Origin: Rhodovulum robiginosum
GTDB taxonomy: Bacteria > Pseudomonadota > Alphaproteobacteria > Rhodobacterales > Rhodobacteraceae
Length of the DNA stretch: 64,000 nt
Reading direction: 5' to 3'
Assembly: GCF_003944755.1 (NCBI RefSeq)
Contig: NZ_RWGU01000044.1
Coordinates: 113,286-177,285 of the forward strand
Shown: positions 35,603 to 44,775 of the stretch, in pieces
Numbering within the stretch: the first letter of the stretch is position 1
How the letters are laid out: each line of letters opens with the position of its first letter
Made by a program: the position numbers and the translations under genes
The notes under the pieces: model-generated
The model's database searches: none
Seen by the model: only the letters and a program-made list of their open reading frames with translations
What the model was told of the DNA's origin: nothing

Positions 35603-37038
35603 GGCATCTGCTCCCGCGGGCCCAGTCCGCGCACCGCGCCGCCGTATTCGCCGCCCTTTTCCAGGATGTCAGAGACGCTGCGCACGGCCTCGTCATGGCC
35701 GCCGAGCGCCCGGTAATCGGCCCGCGGCAGGGTGAATTCCAGCGGCGCGACCAGCGCCGGCGTCGGCACCGAGCCGAACGAGCCGTCGGGCATGCGCGTC
35801 ACGTCGACCATCAGCGTGATGCCGCCCCCCGGCCAGATCCAGGCCGGTGCCCCGCCGCAGGTGACGCGGGTCTTCAGCGCCTTGACCGATCGGGTCAGGC
35901 GCACCGGGTTGCGCGTGACGCCCGCGCGCAACGACCCCCCGGCCCCCGCGGCGAACAGGACGTTGCACAGCGCGGGCTCGCAATTCTCGGCGATGAGATC
36001 GACGGTTTCGGCCAGCACGCGGGGCATCTCCTGCGCCACGGGGCGCAGTCCGTCGTCCAGCACGTAATACCCCGCGTGTTCGCCGGTGGTCGAGACCATC
36101 AACAGGCTCAGCCCCGGCCGCGCGCCCTTTTTCGCCTCCCATTTGCCGAGGATCGTCAACGGGTCGCTCAGATCGGTGCCGCCCCAGCCAAGGCCCGGCG
36201 CCGCCACCTGGAAATACCGCCCCGGCGTCGACCGTCGCCCCCTGATGCGGATGCCGGTCGGTTTCCAGCCCAGCACCTTGCCCGCCTGGTGTTCCGACAT
36301 CACCCCGGTGATGTGGTCGTCGACGACCACCACCTCGTCGACCAGCCCCTGCCAATGCGCCGCGAACATCCCCACCGCGGCCGAGCCGCAGCCGACGCGC
36401 ATCCGGGTTTCCACCTGCCCGTCCACCACCGGTGGCTGTCCGGCCTGCACCGTGACCCGCGCGCCGCCCTCGACCTCCAGTTCGACCGGCGCCTTGTTGC
36501 ACAGCGCCATCAGCGTGTCGCAGGTCACCCGGCCCTCGGCCTTTGAGCCGCCGGTCAGGTGGTCGACGCCCCCCAGCGACAGCATCTGCGAGCCGTATTC
36601 GGAGGTGATGACGAGGCCCACGGGTTCGCCCGCGGCGCGCACCACGGCGCCCTCGGGCCCGAGGTGGCGGTCGGTATCGATCTTCACCTTGACGCCGCAA
36701 TAGGAATAGATCGCCTCGGTGACGACGGTGACGAAATCCACCCCGTCGATCTCGCGGCTGACGATGAAGGGGGCGGGCTTGTAATCGGGATAGGTGGTGC
36801 CCGCGCCCACGGCGCTGACGAAAAGGGTGCTGTCGGCCAGCGGGTTGCCGTCCCATTCGCCCCCCAGGAAGGGGCGCATTTCGTCGCCTGCCTCAAGCCG
36901 CCGGTCGAAGATCGTCAGCGGGTCGCAGCGCACGATGCGCCCGCCCTCATTTGCGTAGCGGTCGCAGGCGCCGGTCTGGCCCTCGGCGACGTAGCACATC
37001 ACCGGGCAGGCCTCGCAGCGGATCTTGCCCCCGCTCAT
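35599..37038 (-). CDS. 6-hydroxynicotinate reductase-like iron-sulfur protein
   Basis: A 479-residue protein whose start, KIRCEACPVMCYVAEGQTGACDRY, provides a Cys cluster (CxxCxxxC...C) for an Fe-S centre. It then has ADSTLFVSAVGAGTTYPDYKPAPFIV, the central GYYVLDDGL and VTCGGAPAWIWPGGGITLMVDV. This pattern is annotated as 6-hydroxynicotinate reductase (Hnr), which in Eubacterium barkeri reduces the ring of 6-hydroxynicotinate with ferredoxin. Homologues in aerobic alphaproteobacteria have not, to my knowledge, been tested. Coupled on both sides by 4-bp overlaps to a molybdenum hydroxylase and UPF0280, which is consistent with hydroxylation followed by reduction of an N-heterocycle. Confidence 0.75.
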   Translation of the reverse strand: MSGGKIRCEACPVMCYVAEGQTGACDRYANEGGRIVRCDPLTIFDRRLEAGDEMRPFLGGEWDGNPLADSTLFVSAVGAGTTYPDYKPAPFIVSREIDGVDFVTVVTEAIYSYCGVKVKIDTDRHLGPEGAVVRAAGEPVGLVITSEYGSQMLSLGGVDHLTGGSKAEGRVTCDTLMALCNKAPVELEVEGGARVTVQAGQPPVVDGQVETRMRVGCGSAAVGMFAAHWQGLVDEVVVVDDHITGVMSEHQAGKVLGWKPTGIRIRGRRSTPGRYFQVAAPGLGWGGTDLSDPLTILGKWEAKKGARPGLSLLMVSTTGEHAGYYVLDDGLRPVAQEMPRVLAETVDLIAENCEPALCNVLFAAGAGGSLRAGVTRNPVRLTRSVKALKTRVTCGGAPAWIWPGGGITLMVDVTRMPDGSFGSVPTPALVAPLEFTLPRADYRALGGHDEAVRSVSDILEKGGEYGGAVRGLGPREQMP

Positions 37039-39758
37039 CGCCCCGCCTCGCGGAGCGCCGCCAGCACCCGGTGGGGCAGCGCGGGCACCTCGGTCAGCCG
37101 CGCGCCGGTGGCGTGGCGGATCGCGTTCAGGATCGCCGGCGCGGTGGGGATCAGCACATGCTCGCCCAGCCCCTTGGCGCCCATCGGCCCCTCGGGGTCG
37201 GGCTTTTCGATGAAGATCGTCTCGATCTCGGGCATGTCGCCGGTGGTGGGGATCAGGTAGTCGTGCAGGTTTTCGGTGCGGCCGGGCAGGTATTCCTCCA
37301 TCAGCGCGAGGCCGAGACCTTGCGCGATGCCGCCCTGCACCTGCCCCTCGGCCAGCAGCGGGTTGATGACACGGCCCAGATCGTGGGCGGCGGTGATGCG
37401 ATGCACGCTGACGGTGCCCAGTTCGGTATCGACCGACAGCTCGGCGATCTGCGCGCCGTAGCCGTAGACGGCGTAAGGCACCCCCTGCCCGTCTTCGTCG
37501 AGCGGCACGGTGGGCGGGTCATAGCTTTCCTCGGCCATCAGCACATAGCCGTGGTCCTGTTCGGGCAGGTCGGAGAGGCCGAGCACCGTCTCGCCCTGGG
37601 CGTCGGCGACGATCAGCCGCCCGCCCTCCAGCCTGAGCGTCGAATCCTCGCCCCGGTTCGCGCGGGCCAGGATCAGGGCGCGCAGCGCCCCGCCCGCCGC
37701 AACCGCGGCCTTGCCGGTGACGTAGGTCTGGCGCGAGGCCGAGGTCTTGCCGCAATCGGGCGTCAGCGCGGTATCGGGACCGATCAGATCGACATCCGCC
37801 AGCGGCAGCCCCAGCGCGTCGGCAAGAAGCTGGGCAATGACCGTGTTCGCCCCCTGTCCGATATCGGTGGCGCCCTGGTGCAGCCGCAGCCGCCCCTTAG
37901 CGGTGATGCCCACCCGCACGGTCGAGGGGTTCGGCAGCGCGGTGTTGCCGCAGCCGTACCAGCACGACGAAAGGCCCACGCCGTGGCGCAGCGGCCCGCC
38001 GCCGGCATTGGCCGCGGCCGCCGCAGCCAGCGCGGCCTGCCAGCGGGGCGCCAGCGCCTGCAGGCATTCGGCGATGCCCACGCCCCACAGCTCTTGCCCG
38101 CAGACGCTGCGTTCGCCATCCAGCAACGCGTTCTTCAAACGGAAGTCCAGGCGGTCCAGCCCCGCCGCCTCGGCCAGCTCGTCGAACAGCGTCTCTTGCA
38201 GGATCGCCGCCTGCGGCACGCCAAAGCCGCGAAAGGCGCCGGCGACCGGGTTGTTGGTATGTATCGCCTCGGTCTCGGCCCGGTAGGCGGGGATGCGGTA
38301 GGGCCCCGAGGCGTGGACCGGCACGCGGGTGGCCACGGTGGGCCCCCAGCTGGCATAGGCACCGGTGTCGAAGACCCCGTCGAAATCCATACCCTCGATG
38401 CGGCCCTCGGCATCGCACCCCACCCGCGCGCGCATCCGCCCCGGGTGCCGCTTGGTCGTGGCCATCATCGACTCGGCCCGGCCAAAGACCATCCGGCAGG
38501 GCCGCCCGGTCTTGAGCGCGGCGAGCCCCACCAGCGGTTGCAGCGACAGGTCCAGCTTGGCGCCGAAGCCGCCGCCCGCCGCCGCGGGCTGGATGCGCAC
38601 CGCCGCGGGCGGCAGGCCCAGCACGCGGGCGGTATCGTCGCGGTCCATCACCGGGGCCTGGGTACAGGCACGGATCGTCAGCGTGCCGTCGGGCTCGACC
38701 CGCGCCCAGCCGGCCTCGGGCTCGATATAGGCGTGTTCGACGAACCGGGTGCGCATCTCGCCCGCCACCACGTGGGCGGCGGCCGCCAGCGCCGCGTCGG
38801 CATCGCCGGTAACGACCCGCCCGCCGGTCAAGAGGTTGCCGGGCCGGGCGTCGTGCAGCAGGCGTGCCGCCCTCGCCGCCTCGGGGGCCTCGATCGCCTC
38901 CAGCCGCTCCCACGTCACCGGAAAGGCGTCGAGGTCCAGCGCCTCGACCGCGGCCTCGGGTCCGGCGACGATGGCCACCGCCTCGCCCCGGAACCGGGCC
39001 GCGCCCTCGGCCAGCGCCGGCTGGTCGGCAAAGGGCGGGATCACGCCAAAGCGGTTTTCCCCCGGCAAATCGGCGGCGGTAAAGACCCGAACGCCGTTGC
39101 GGTCGGCCCAGCCCGCCAGGTCGCCAAAGGAAAACCGCGCCGCCGGGTGGGGCGAGCGCACGGCCCGCACCAGCCACGCCCCCGCGGGCGGCGCGTCGGC
39201 GCCAAAGCATTCCTGCCCCGCGACCTTGGGCACGCCGTCCAGCCGCTCGACCGCCGCGCCCACCGCGCGGCCCGCCCGGGGCGGCGTCCCCGGCGCCTCG
39301 GCATCGGCCGCATCGCAGACCGCGTCGACGATCTTGGTGTACCCGGTGCAGCGGCACAGCACGCCGCCCAGCGCCTCTTCCACCTCGGCGCGGCTGGGCC
39401 GGGGCCGGTCGGCCAAGAGCGCCGTCGCCACCATCAGCATCCCCGGCGTGCAGATGCCGCATTGCGCCGCCCCGTGGTGCAGAAACGCCCGTTGCAGGCG
39501 CGACAGCCCCTCGCCCGAAAGCCCCTCGACCGTGCTGATTGCCCGCCCCGCCGCCTGCGCCGCGGGCGTCAGGCAGGCGCAGACCGGCGCGCCGTCGATC
39601 AGGACCGTGCAGGCCCCGCAATCACCCGCGTCGCAGCCCACCTTGGTACCGAAAAGCCCCAGCTCGCCGCGCAGCACCTCCGACAGGCGCCGGCCCGGCG
39701 GCGCGGCCACATGGTGCGTCGCCCCGTTGACGGTCAGCGACAGGCGCATCCCGGTCAT
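37035..39758 (-). CDS. molybdenum hydroxylase, fused [2Fe-2S] and molybdopterin subunits (xanthine dehydrogenase family)
   Basis: A 907-residue protein. Residues about 1-150 are the two [2Fe-2S] domains (CDAGDCGACTVLIDG and GICTPGM...CRCTGY). The rest is the molybdopterin-binding large subunit, with GGGFGAKLDLSLQP, AFRGFGVPQA, QGANTVIAQLLADALG and the catalytic-Glu motif GAKGLGEHV near the end. It hydroxylates carbons next to nitrogen in heterocycles or aldehydes, using water. The FAD subunit is the gene immediately upstream (4-bp overlap); fusion of small and large subunits with a separate FAD subunit is one known arrangement. Start 39758 is set by overlap with the FAD-subunit stop. Substrate unknown; the Hnr-like neighbour suggests a pyridine-type acid. 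Confidence 0.88.
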   Translation of the reverse strand: MTGMRLSLTVNGATHHVAAPPGRRLSEVLRGELGLFGTKVGCDAGDCGACTVLIDGAPVCACLTPAAQAAGRAISTVEGLSGEGLSRLQRAFLHHGAAQCGICTPGMLMVATALLADRPRPSRAEVEEALGGVLCRCTGYTKIVDAVCDAADAEAPGTPPRAGRAVGAAVERLDGVPKVAGQECFGADAPPAGAWLVRAVRSPHPAARFSFGDLAGWADRNGVRVFTAADLPGENRFGVIPPFADQPALAEGAARFRGEAVAIVAGPEAAVEALDLDAFPVTWERLEAIEAPEAARAARLLHDARPGNLLTGGRVVTGDADAALAAAAHVVAGEMRTRFVEHAYIEPEAGWARVEPDGTLTIRACTQAPVMDRDDTARVLGLPPAAVRIQPAAAGGGFGAKLDLSLQPLVGLAALKTGRPCRMVFGRAESMMATTKRHPGRMRARVGCDAEGRIEGMDFDGVFDTGAYASWGPTVATRVPVHASGPYRIPAYRAETEAIHTNNPVAGAFRGFGVPQAAILQETLFDELAEAAGLDRLDFRLKNALLDGERSVCGQELWGVGIAECLQALAPRWQAALAAAAAANAGGGPLRHGVGLSSCWYGCGNTALPNPSTVRVGITAKGRLRLHQGATDIGQGANTVIAQLLADALGLPLADVDLIGPDTALTPDCGKTSASRQTYVTGKAAVAAGGALRALILARANRGEDSTLRLEGGRLIVADAQGETVLGLSDLPEQDHGYVLMAEESYDPPTVPLDEDGQGVPYAVYGYGAQIAELSVDTELGTVSVHRITAAHDLGRVINPLLAEGQVQGGIAQGLGLALMEEYLPGRTENLHDYLIPTTGDMPEIETIFIEKPDPEGPMGAKGLGEHVLIPTAPAILNAIRHATGARLTEVPALPHRVLAALREAGR

Positions 39759-40606
39759 GCCGCGGCCTCCCGACCCGTGCAAAGCCCGGCCACGGCCCGG
39801 CGCAACAGCGTGACCGCCGCCGCCGCCCGGTAGTCGGCGCTGGCGCGCAGATCGTCGATGGGCGAAAGACCGGGCACCACCAGGTCGGCGGTGATCGCCG
39901 CGGCCAGCCCGGCATCGGCGCGCGCCCCGGCCAGCGCGGCCTCCGCCGCCGGCAGACGCCGGGCGGTGGCCGAACAGGCGCCCACGGCCAGCGCGGCGTG
40001 GCGCACCCTGCCGCCGTCGAGGTCCAGCCGCGCGGCGGCCATGGCGATCGAGATCACCAGAAACCGCCGCGCCCCGAGTTTCAGGAACGCCCCGTGCCCC
40101 GCAGCGGCGGATTTGGGCACCAGCACGGCGGTCAGCAACTCGTCCTCGGCCAGCGCCGTCTGCCGCGGCCCGGTCAGGAAATCGCCCAGCGCCAGCCGCC
40201 GGGTGCCGCGCCGCGAGGCCAGCTCGACCTCGGCCTCCAGCGTCAGCAGGCAGGGCGCCCCGTCCGCGGCGGGCGAGGCGTTGACCAGGTTGCCGCCCAG
40301 GGTGCCGGCGTTTTGCACCTGCGCCGCGCCCAGTTCGCGCGCCGCCGCCTTGAGCCCGTCAAACGCCGGCGGCAGGGGCGCAAGGCGGATGTCGCTCCAG
40401 GTCGCGGTCGCGCCGAGGCGCCAGTGCTCGGGCGTTTCGGAAATCGCCCTGAGCTCCGGGATCGCTGTGATATCGAGAATGCCGCCAGACAGCGCCGGCC
40501 CCCGGACCGCCGCGAAGAGATCGGTGCAGCCCGCGGCGACGCGCAGGCCCTTTGCCCGCGCCGCCAGCGCGGAATCAAGGGTATCGGGCCTGACATAGCC
40601 GGCCAA
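39755..40606 (-). CDS. FAD-binding subunit of the molybdenum hydroxylase
   Basis: A 283-residue CoxM/HcrB-type FAD subunit. The FAD-binding N-terminal domain shows AAGCTDLFAAV and the signature QNAGTLGGNLVNASPAADGAPCL; the C-terminal domain follows from about residue 165. I choose a TTG start at 40606 with GAGG 9 bp upstream because the protein then begins AGYVRPDTLDSALA, as in the family. The in-frame ATG at 40645 would add 13 atypical residues and lies inside the palindromic operator at 40638-40651. First gene of the five-gene minus-strand operon. Confidence 0.82.
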   Translation of the reverse strand: MAGYVRPDTLDSALAARAKGLRVAAGCTDLFAAVRGPALSGGILDITAIPELRAISETPEHWRLGATATWSDIRLAPLPPAFDGLKAAARELGAAQVQNAGTLGGNLVNASPAADGAPCLLTLEAEVELASRRGTRRLALGDFLTGPRQTALAEDELLTAVLVPKSAAAGHGAFLKLGARRFLVISIAMAAARLDLDGGRVRHAALAVGACSATARRLPAAEAALAGARADAGLAAAITADLVVPGLSPIDDLRASADYRAAAAVTLLRRAVAGLCTGREAAA

Positions 40607-40637
40607 AGCGGTGCACCTCGTGCCCTGTTGGACGATT

Positions 40638-40651
40638 GTTCGCATGCAAAC
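40638..40651. promoter_or_regulatory. probable MarR operator between divergent genes
   Basis: GTTCGCATGCAAAC is a 14-bp palindrome with one mismatch pair, of the size bound by MarR dimers. It lies between the divergent hydroxylase operon and the marR-type gene (61 bp before the latter's ATG), so one site could control both. Confidence 0.6.
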
Positions 40652-40711
40652 GTTGAGCGCGGGCCCCAACCCTGTCAACATGGAATTCCCGACGCCAAGG
40701 AGCCCGCCGCG

Positions 40712-41137
40712 ATGCACGAGACCGGAACCGAGCCCTACCTGCTGGACGCTCAGGTCGGTTTCCTGATGCGCCGGGCCAACCAGCGGCACCTGGCGATCTT
40801 TGCCGCGCATATCGAGGGGCTGACCCCCACCCAGTTCGCCGCGCTGGCCAAGCTCTGCGAGGCCGGGCCGCGGTCGCAGAACGCGCTGGGCCGGGCCACG
40901 GCGATGGATGCCGCGACGATCAAGGGCGTCATCGACCGGCTGCGCGCCAAGGGGCTGGTCGACACCGCACCGGACGACCGCGACCAGCGCCGCATCTTCG
41001 TGCGGCCCACCCCGGCGGGCCGGGCGCTGTTCGAGGCGCAGGTGGCCGCGGCGCATCGGGTCACGCGCGAGACGCTGGCCCCCCTGGCCGAGGCCGAGCG
41101 GGCGGAATTCCTGCGCCTGCTGGAAAAGCTGGGCTGA
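40712..41137 (+). CDS. MarR family transcriptional regulator
   Basis: A 141-residue MarR regulator. The winged helix-turn-helix spans about residues 35-100 (LTPTQFAALAKLCEAGPRSQNALGRATAMDAATIKGVIDRLRAKGLVD, then DDRDQRRIFVRPTPAG as the wing), flanked by dimerisation helices. MarR proteins of catabolic loci are usually released by an aromatic or heteroaromatic substrate. Being divergent from the hydroxylase operon with a palindrome between them, it is the likely local repressor. RBS AAGGAG lies 9 bp before the ATG. Confidence 0.9.
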   Translation: MHETGTEPYLLDAQVGFLMRRANQRHLAIFAAHIEGLTPTQFAALAKLCEAGPRSQNALGRATAMDAATIKGVIDRLRAKGLVDTAPDDRDQRRIFVRPTPAGRALFEAQVAAAHRVTRETLAPLAEAERAEFLRLLEKLG

Positions 41138-41285
41138 GGGCGCCGGGACCGCACCTGCAATCGCCTGAGAGGATGCAGAACGCGACCGCCAGGAGAGGCG
41201 CAGATGCCGCGACGCCATCGGCGACGGCGGACACGGCACTGGCAGGCTTGCCGAGGGCGCGGACACCGCGACTGCAGCGGCGCAA

Positions 41286-41392
41286 GGGGGGCGCTGCCCC
41301 CCGTCCTTCGGACTCCCCCCGGGATATTTGCGGCCAGAAGAACCCATTGCCGGCTTCTTCTTGGTCCAAATACCCTGGGGGGTCGCCATTGC
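41286..41392. repeat. inverted pair of intergenic repeats between convergent marR and livF
   Basis: The left arm has GGGGGGCGCTGCCCCCC, a short CTTCGGAC stretch, then CCCCCCGGGATATTTGCGG and CCAGAAGAA. The right arm (41353-41392) is its inverted, diverged copy, with TTCTTCTTGGTCCAAATACC and CTGGGGGG. The pair fills most of the 297-bp gap and could end transcription from both sides. No gene is seen in this gap. Confidence 0.75.
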
Positions 41393-41434
41393 CGCGCATT
41401 GGCCCGAGGGACAATGGCGACGGGGCAAGGCCCC

Positions 41435-42130
41435 TCAAACCCCGAGATACCGCTTCAGCAAGGCCGGGTCGTCGCGCAGTTCGGCGGCGTCGACCGCCGC
41501 CCGGCTCTGGCCGTTCTCGATGAAGACCACCCGGTCGGCGGCAGAGAGAACCGCGTCGATGCGCTGTTCCACCAGCACGATCGCCACGCCCTGCCGGCGC
41601 AGCTCGACCACCACCTCGCGGATCAGCGCGATCATCGAGGGCTGAAGCCCCTCGGTGGGCTCGTCGAGCAGCAGCACCCGCGGCTCGAGGCAGAGCGCGC
41701 GGGCGGTGGCCAGCATCTGCTGCTCGCCGCCCGACAGCGTCTCGGCGCGCTGGCCCAGCCGGTCGGCCAGCCGCGGAAAGAGACCCAGCACGCGCGCGCG
41801 CACCTCGTCGCCCCGGCGCCGCGCCCGGAGCCCGATTTCGAGGTTCTGCGCCACGGTCAGCTCGGCAAAGAGCCGCCGGCCCTGCGGGATGTAGCCGATG
41901 CCGCGCCTGGGCACCTCGTGCGCCGGCAGCCGCCCGATATCTTCGCCATCCAGCGTGATGCTGCCCGCCCTGAGCGGCAAAAGCCCCATGATCGCCTTCA
42001 TCGTCGTGGTCTTGCCCGCGCCGTTGCGGCCCAGAAGGCAGGTGATCTCGCCCGGCCGGGCGGTCAGCGAGAGCCCGCGCAGCACCTGCGCCGGGCCGTA
42101 GGCGACGTCGATGCCGTCGATCTCAAGCAT
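41435..42130 (-). CDS. livF: branched-chain-type ABC transporter ATP-binding protein (LivF)
   Basis: A 231-residue LivF-type ATPase: Walker A GRNGAGKTTTMKAIMG, signature LSGGEQQMLATARALCLEPRVLLLDEPTEGLQP. LivF and LivG energise import through LivH/LivM. Last gene of the operon livKHMGF on the minus strand, overlapping livG by 8 bp. The substrate is unlikely to be settled by the family alone; its position in the catabolic island points to the island's substrate. Confidence 0.93.
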   Translation of the reverse strand: MLEIDGIDVAYGPAQVLRGLSLTARPGEITCLLGRNGAGKTTTMKAIMGLLPLRAGSITLDGEDIGRLPAHEVPRRGIGYIPQGRRLFAELTVAQNLEIGLRARRRGDEVRARVLGLFPRLADRLGQRAETLSGGEQQMLATARALCLEPRVLLLDEPTEGLQPSMIALIREVVVELRRQGVAIVLVEQRIDAVLSAADRVVFIENGQSRAAVDAAELRDDPALLKRYLGV

Positions 42131-42848
42131 CCGCGCCGGTCCCCAGGTAGGCCGCCTGCACCGCGGCGCTGGCGTGGATCTCGGCGGGCGTGCCCTCGGC
42201 CAGCACCTCGCCGAAATTCAGCACCGTCACCGTGTCGGCCAGCTCCATCACCACGGCCATGTTGTGCTCGATCAACAGGATCGTGGTCTCGGCCGCCAGC
42301 CCCCGGATAAGCGCCTTGAACGCGGCGATCTCGCTATCGGACAGGCCCTGCGTCGGCTCGTCGAGGATCAACAGGCGGGGGCGCTGCGCCAGCCCCATGG
42401 CGACCTCCAGAAGCCGCTGGTGCCCATAGCTGAGATCGCCGGCCAGCGCGCCCGACCGGTCCGACAGCCCGACCCGGTCGAGCGCCCGGGCCGTGGCCTC
42501 GCGCACCGCTGCCCGGTCGCGCCCCAGCCGCCGCCGCGCGGCCAGCGCCACGTTCTCGGCCACCGCGAGGCGCGCGAACACCGAGGTGATCTGGAAGGTA
42601 TAGGCCATCCCCAGCGCAACCCGGGAATGGGCCGGCAGGCCGGTCACGTCCTGCCCGTCGAATACCACCGCCCCCGCACTCGGCGCGACCCGCCCGATCA
42701 GCATCGACACGAAGGTGGTCTTGCCCGCGCCGTTGGGCCCGATCAGCGCGCGGATCTCGCCCTCGGGCAGGTCGAAATCGACCTCGTGAACGGCGGTCAG
42801 CCCGCCGAAACGCTTGCTCAGCGCGCGGGTGGACAAAAGCGTGCTCAT
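42123..42848 (-). CDS. livG: branched-chain-type ABC transporter ATP-binding protein (LivG)
   Basis: A 241-residue LivG-type ATPase: Walker A GPNGAGKTTFVSMLIG, signature LSYGHQRLLEVAMGLAQRPRLLILDEPTQGL and the His switch (IEHNM). Start 42848 overlaps the livM stop (ATGA), and the protein then begins with MSTLLSTRALSKRFGGL, as expected. Confidence 0.93.
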   Translation of the reverse strand: MSTLLSTRALSKRFGGLTAVHEVDFDLPEGEIRALIGPNGAGKTTFVSMLIGRVAPSAGAVVFDGQDVTGLPAHSRVALGMAYTFQITSVFARLAVAENVALAARRRLGRDRAAVREATARALDRVGLSDRSGALAGDLSYGHQRLLEVAMGLAQRPRLLILDEPTQGLSDSEIAAFKALIRGLAAETTILLIEHNMAVVMELADTVTVLNFGEVLAEGTPAEIHASAAVQAAYLGTGADA

Positions 42849-43789
42849 GGCAGCCACCCGGCCCAGCGCCGGCGTATCTCGCCCCCCAGCCCCTGCGGCG
42901 CGAACAGCGTCAGCAGCACCAGCGCCAGCCCCGCGATCAGCATGTAGGCGCTGGTGATATCGGCCGACAAATCGATCAGGTAGAACATGAAGAGCGTGCC
43001 GAGAAACGGCCCGATCACCGTGCCCGCCCCGCCCAGCAGCACCCACAAGAGCGGGAAGATCGAATATTGCACCTCGGCGAAGCTGGCGCCGACATAGCCG
43101 AACAACAGGCCATAGGCCGCCCCCGCCGCGCCCGACATCGTGCCCGACAGCACGATCGCCGCCAGCTTGTGCCGGAAGACGTTGTATCCCAAGAGTTCCG
43201 CCCGCTCCTCGTTCTCACGGATCGCCACCAGCACCCGCCCCTCCGGCTGGCGCACCAGCCAGAGGGTGAAGAAGAGCGCCACCGCGAACAGGCCCAGCGC
43301 CGCGACGTAGCGCGCCATCGGGTCGCTCAGATCGACCCCGGCCAAGACGCGCGAGGCGCGGGTCAGCACCAGCCCCTCGTCGCCCCTCGTATAGGTGCCG
43401 AACAGCAGGATCGTCAGATAGGCCGCCTGCGAGAACATCAGCGTCACGATCATAAACGCGACCCCCGCCGTGCGCAGCGCCAGCACCCCCACCGCCAGCG
43501 CCAGCCCCGCGGCCGCGGCCAGCCCGGCGACGAACGACAGCCCGGCCCCGAGGCCGAGGTGATAGGCCGGCAGGCCCATGCCATACATGCCCGCGGCAAA
43601 GAACATCGCGTGCCCGAGGCTGAGCAGCCCGGTATAGCCGAAGGCCAGGTTGTAGCCCATGGCGTAGACCGCCAGCACCATCACCCGCGCCACGTTGCCG
43701 TGGTGATAGGCCGGCAGCACGAAGGCCAGCACCGCCAGCAGCGCCACCAGACCGCCATGCAGCGCGATCTCGCGTCCGCGGCCGGTCAT
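42845..43789 (-). CDS. livM: branched-chain-type ABC transporter permease (LivM)
   Basis: A 314-residue permease with about nine hydrophobic segments and the LivM motifs VYAMGYNLAFGYTGLLSLGHAMFFAAGMYG and RENEERAELLGYNVFRHKL. It overlaps both neighbours by 4 bp. Forms the channel with LivH. Confidence 0.92.
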   Translation of the reverse strand: MTGRGREIALHGGLVALLAVLAFVLPAYHHGNVARVMVLAVYAMGYNLAFGYTGLLSLGHAMFFAAGMYGMGLPAYHLGLGAGLSFVAGLAAAAGLALAVGVLALRTAGVAFMIVTLMFSQAAYLTILLFGTYTRGDEGLVLTRASRVLAGVDLSDPMARYVAALGLFAVALFFTLWLVRQPEGRVLVAIRENEERAELLGYNVFRHKLAAIVLSGTMSGAAGAAYGLLFGYVGASFAEVQYSIFPLLWVLLGGAGTVIGPFLGTLFMFYLIDLSADITSAYMLIAGLALVLLTLFAPQGLGGEIRRRWAGWLP

Positions 43790-44712
43790 CGCGCCGCCTT
43801 TCCCATCAGCCCGCGCGGGCGAAAGACCAGCACGAAGGCCACCAGCAGCGTGGCGATGATCTTGGCCAGCGTCGGCGAAAAGAAGACCGAGATGATCCCG
43901 TCGGACATGCCGATCAGCACCGCGGCAATGACCGTGCCCGCGAGGCTGCCCAAGCCGCCGATGATGACCACGATGAAGCTCAGCAGCAGCGCCTCGCCCC
44001 CCATCAGGTAATGCGCCTGCTGGATCGGCACGATCAGCACGCCCGCCAGCGCGGCCAGCGCCGCGCCCAGGCCGAAGACCCCGGCATAGACCCGTTCCAC
44101 CGGGATGCCGAAGGCCTGCGCCATCTCGCCGTCAAGCTGCGTCGCGCGCATCACCAGCCCCACCCGCGTGCGGGTCATGAACAGCCACAACCCCGCCAGC
44201 ACCGCCACCGCGGCGCCGATCACGAACAGCTTGTAGCTGGTGATGCTCAGCCCCCAGGGCCAGTAAAGCTGCGGACCCGCGTCGCCCCATTCCACCCAGG
44301 GCAGCGCGAGGCGCGCGTTGAAGGGCGGCGCCACGGGCCGCGCCTCGGGGCCATAGCCCATCAGCGTGAGCTGTTGCAGGATGTAAAGCAGCCCGATCGT
44401 GGCCACGATGGTCCGTTCGGGGTCGTAATCCAGCCGCTTCAGCACGGTGACGTCCGCCGCCGCGGCGAGCGCGCCCACCAGCAGCGGCGCCACGACCAGC
44501 GCCGCGACGAAACCCAGCACCGGCCCGCCCCCCACCGCCGAGGCCACGACCCAGGCCAGCACCGCGCCCAGCATGTAAAACTCGCCATGGGCCACGTTGA
44601 CCACCCGCATCACACCGAAGACCAGGCTGAGCCCCGCGGCCATCAGCGCCAGCACGGCCGCCGTCACCGCGCCCTCCAGCGAGGCGAGCAAGAGATAGGG
44701 ACCGAAATCCAT
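43786..44712 (-). CDS. livH: branched-chain-type ABC transporter permease (LivH)
   Basis: A 308-residue permease with about eight hydrophobic segments and the LivH motifs MRVVNVAHGEFYMLGA, RATQLDGEMAQAFGIPVERVYAGVFGLGAALAALAGVL and the GGLGSLAGTVIAAVLIG glycine-rich helix. It follows the binding-protein gene by 63 bp. Confidence 0.92.
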   Translation of the reverse strand: MDFGPYLLLASLEGAVTAAVLALMAAGLSLVFGVMRVVNVAHGEFYMLGAVLAWVVASAVGGGPVLGFVAALVVAPLLVGALAAAADVTVLKRLDYDPERTIVATIGLLYILQQLTLMGYGPEARPVAPPFNARLALPWVEWGDAGPQLYWPWGLSITSYKLFVIGAAVAVLAGLWLFMTRTRVGLVMRATQLDGEMAQAFGIPVERVYAGVFGLGAALAALAGVLIVPIQQAHYLMGGEALLLSFIVVIIGGLGSLAGTVIAAVLIGMSDGIISVFFSPTLAKIIATLLVAFVLVFRPRGLMGKAAR

Positions 44713-44775
44713 GCGGTCTCCGTTTTCGGGAGGAAAGCGCCGGGGGCGGGCGCCCCCGGGCGATACGTGTCAGGC

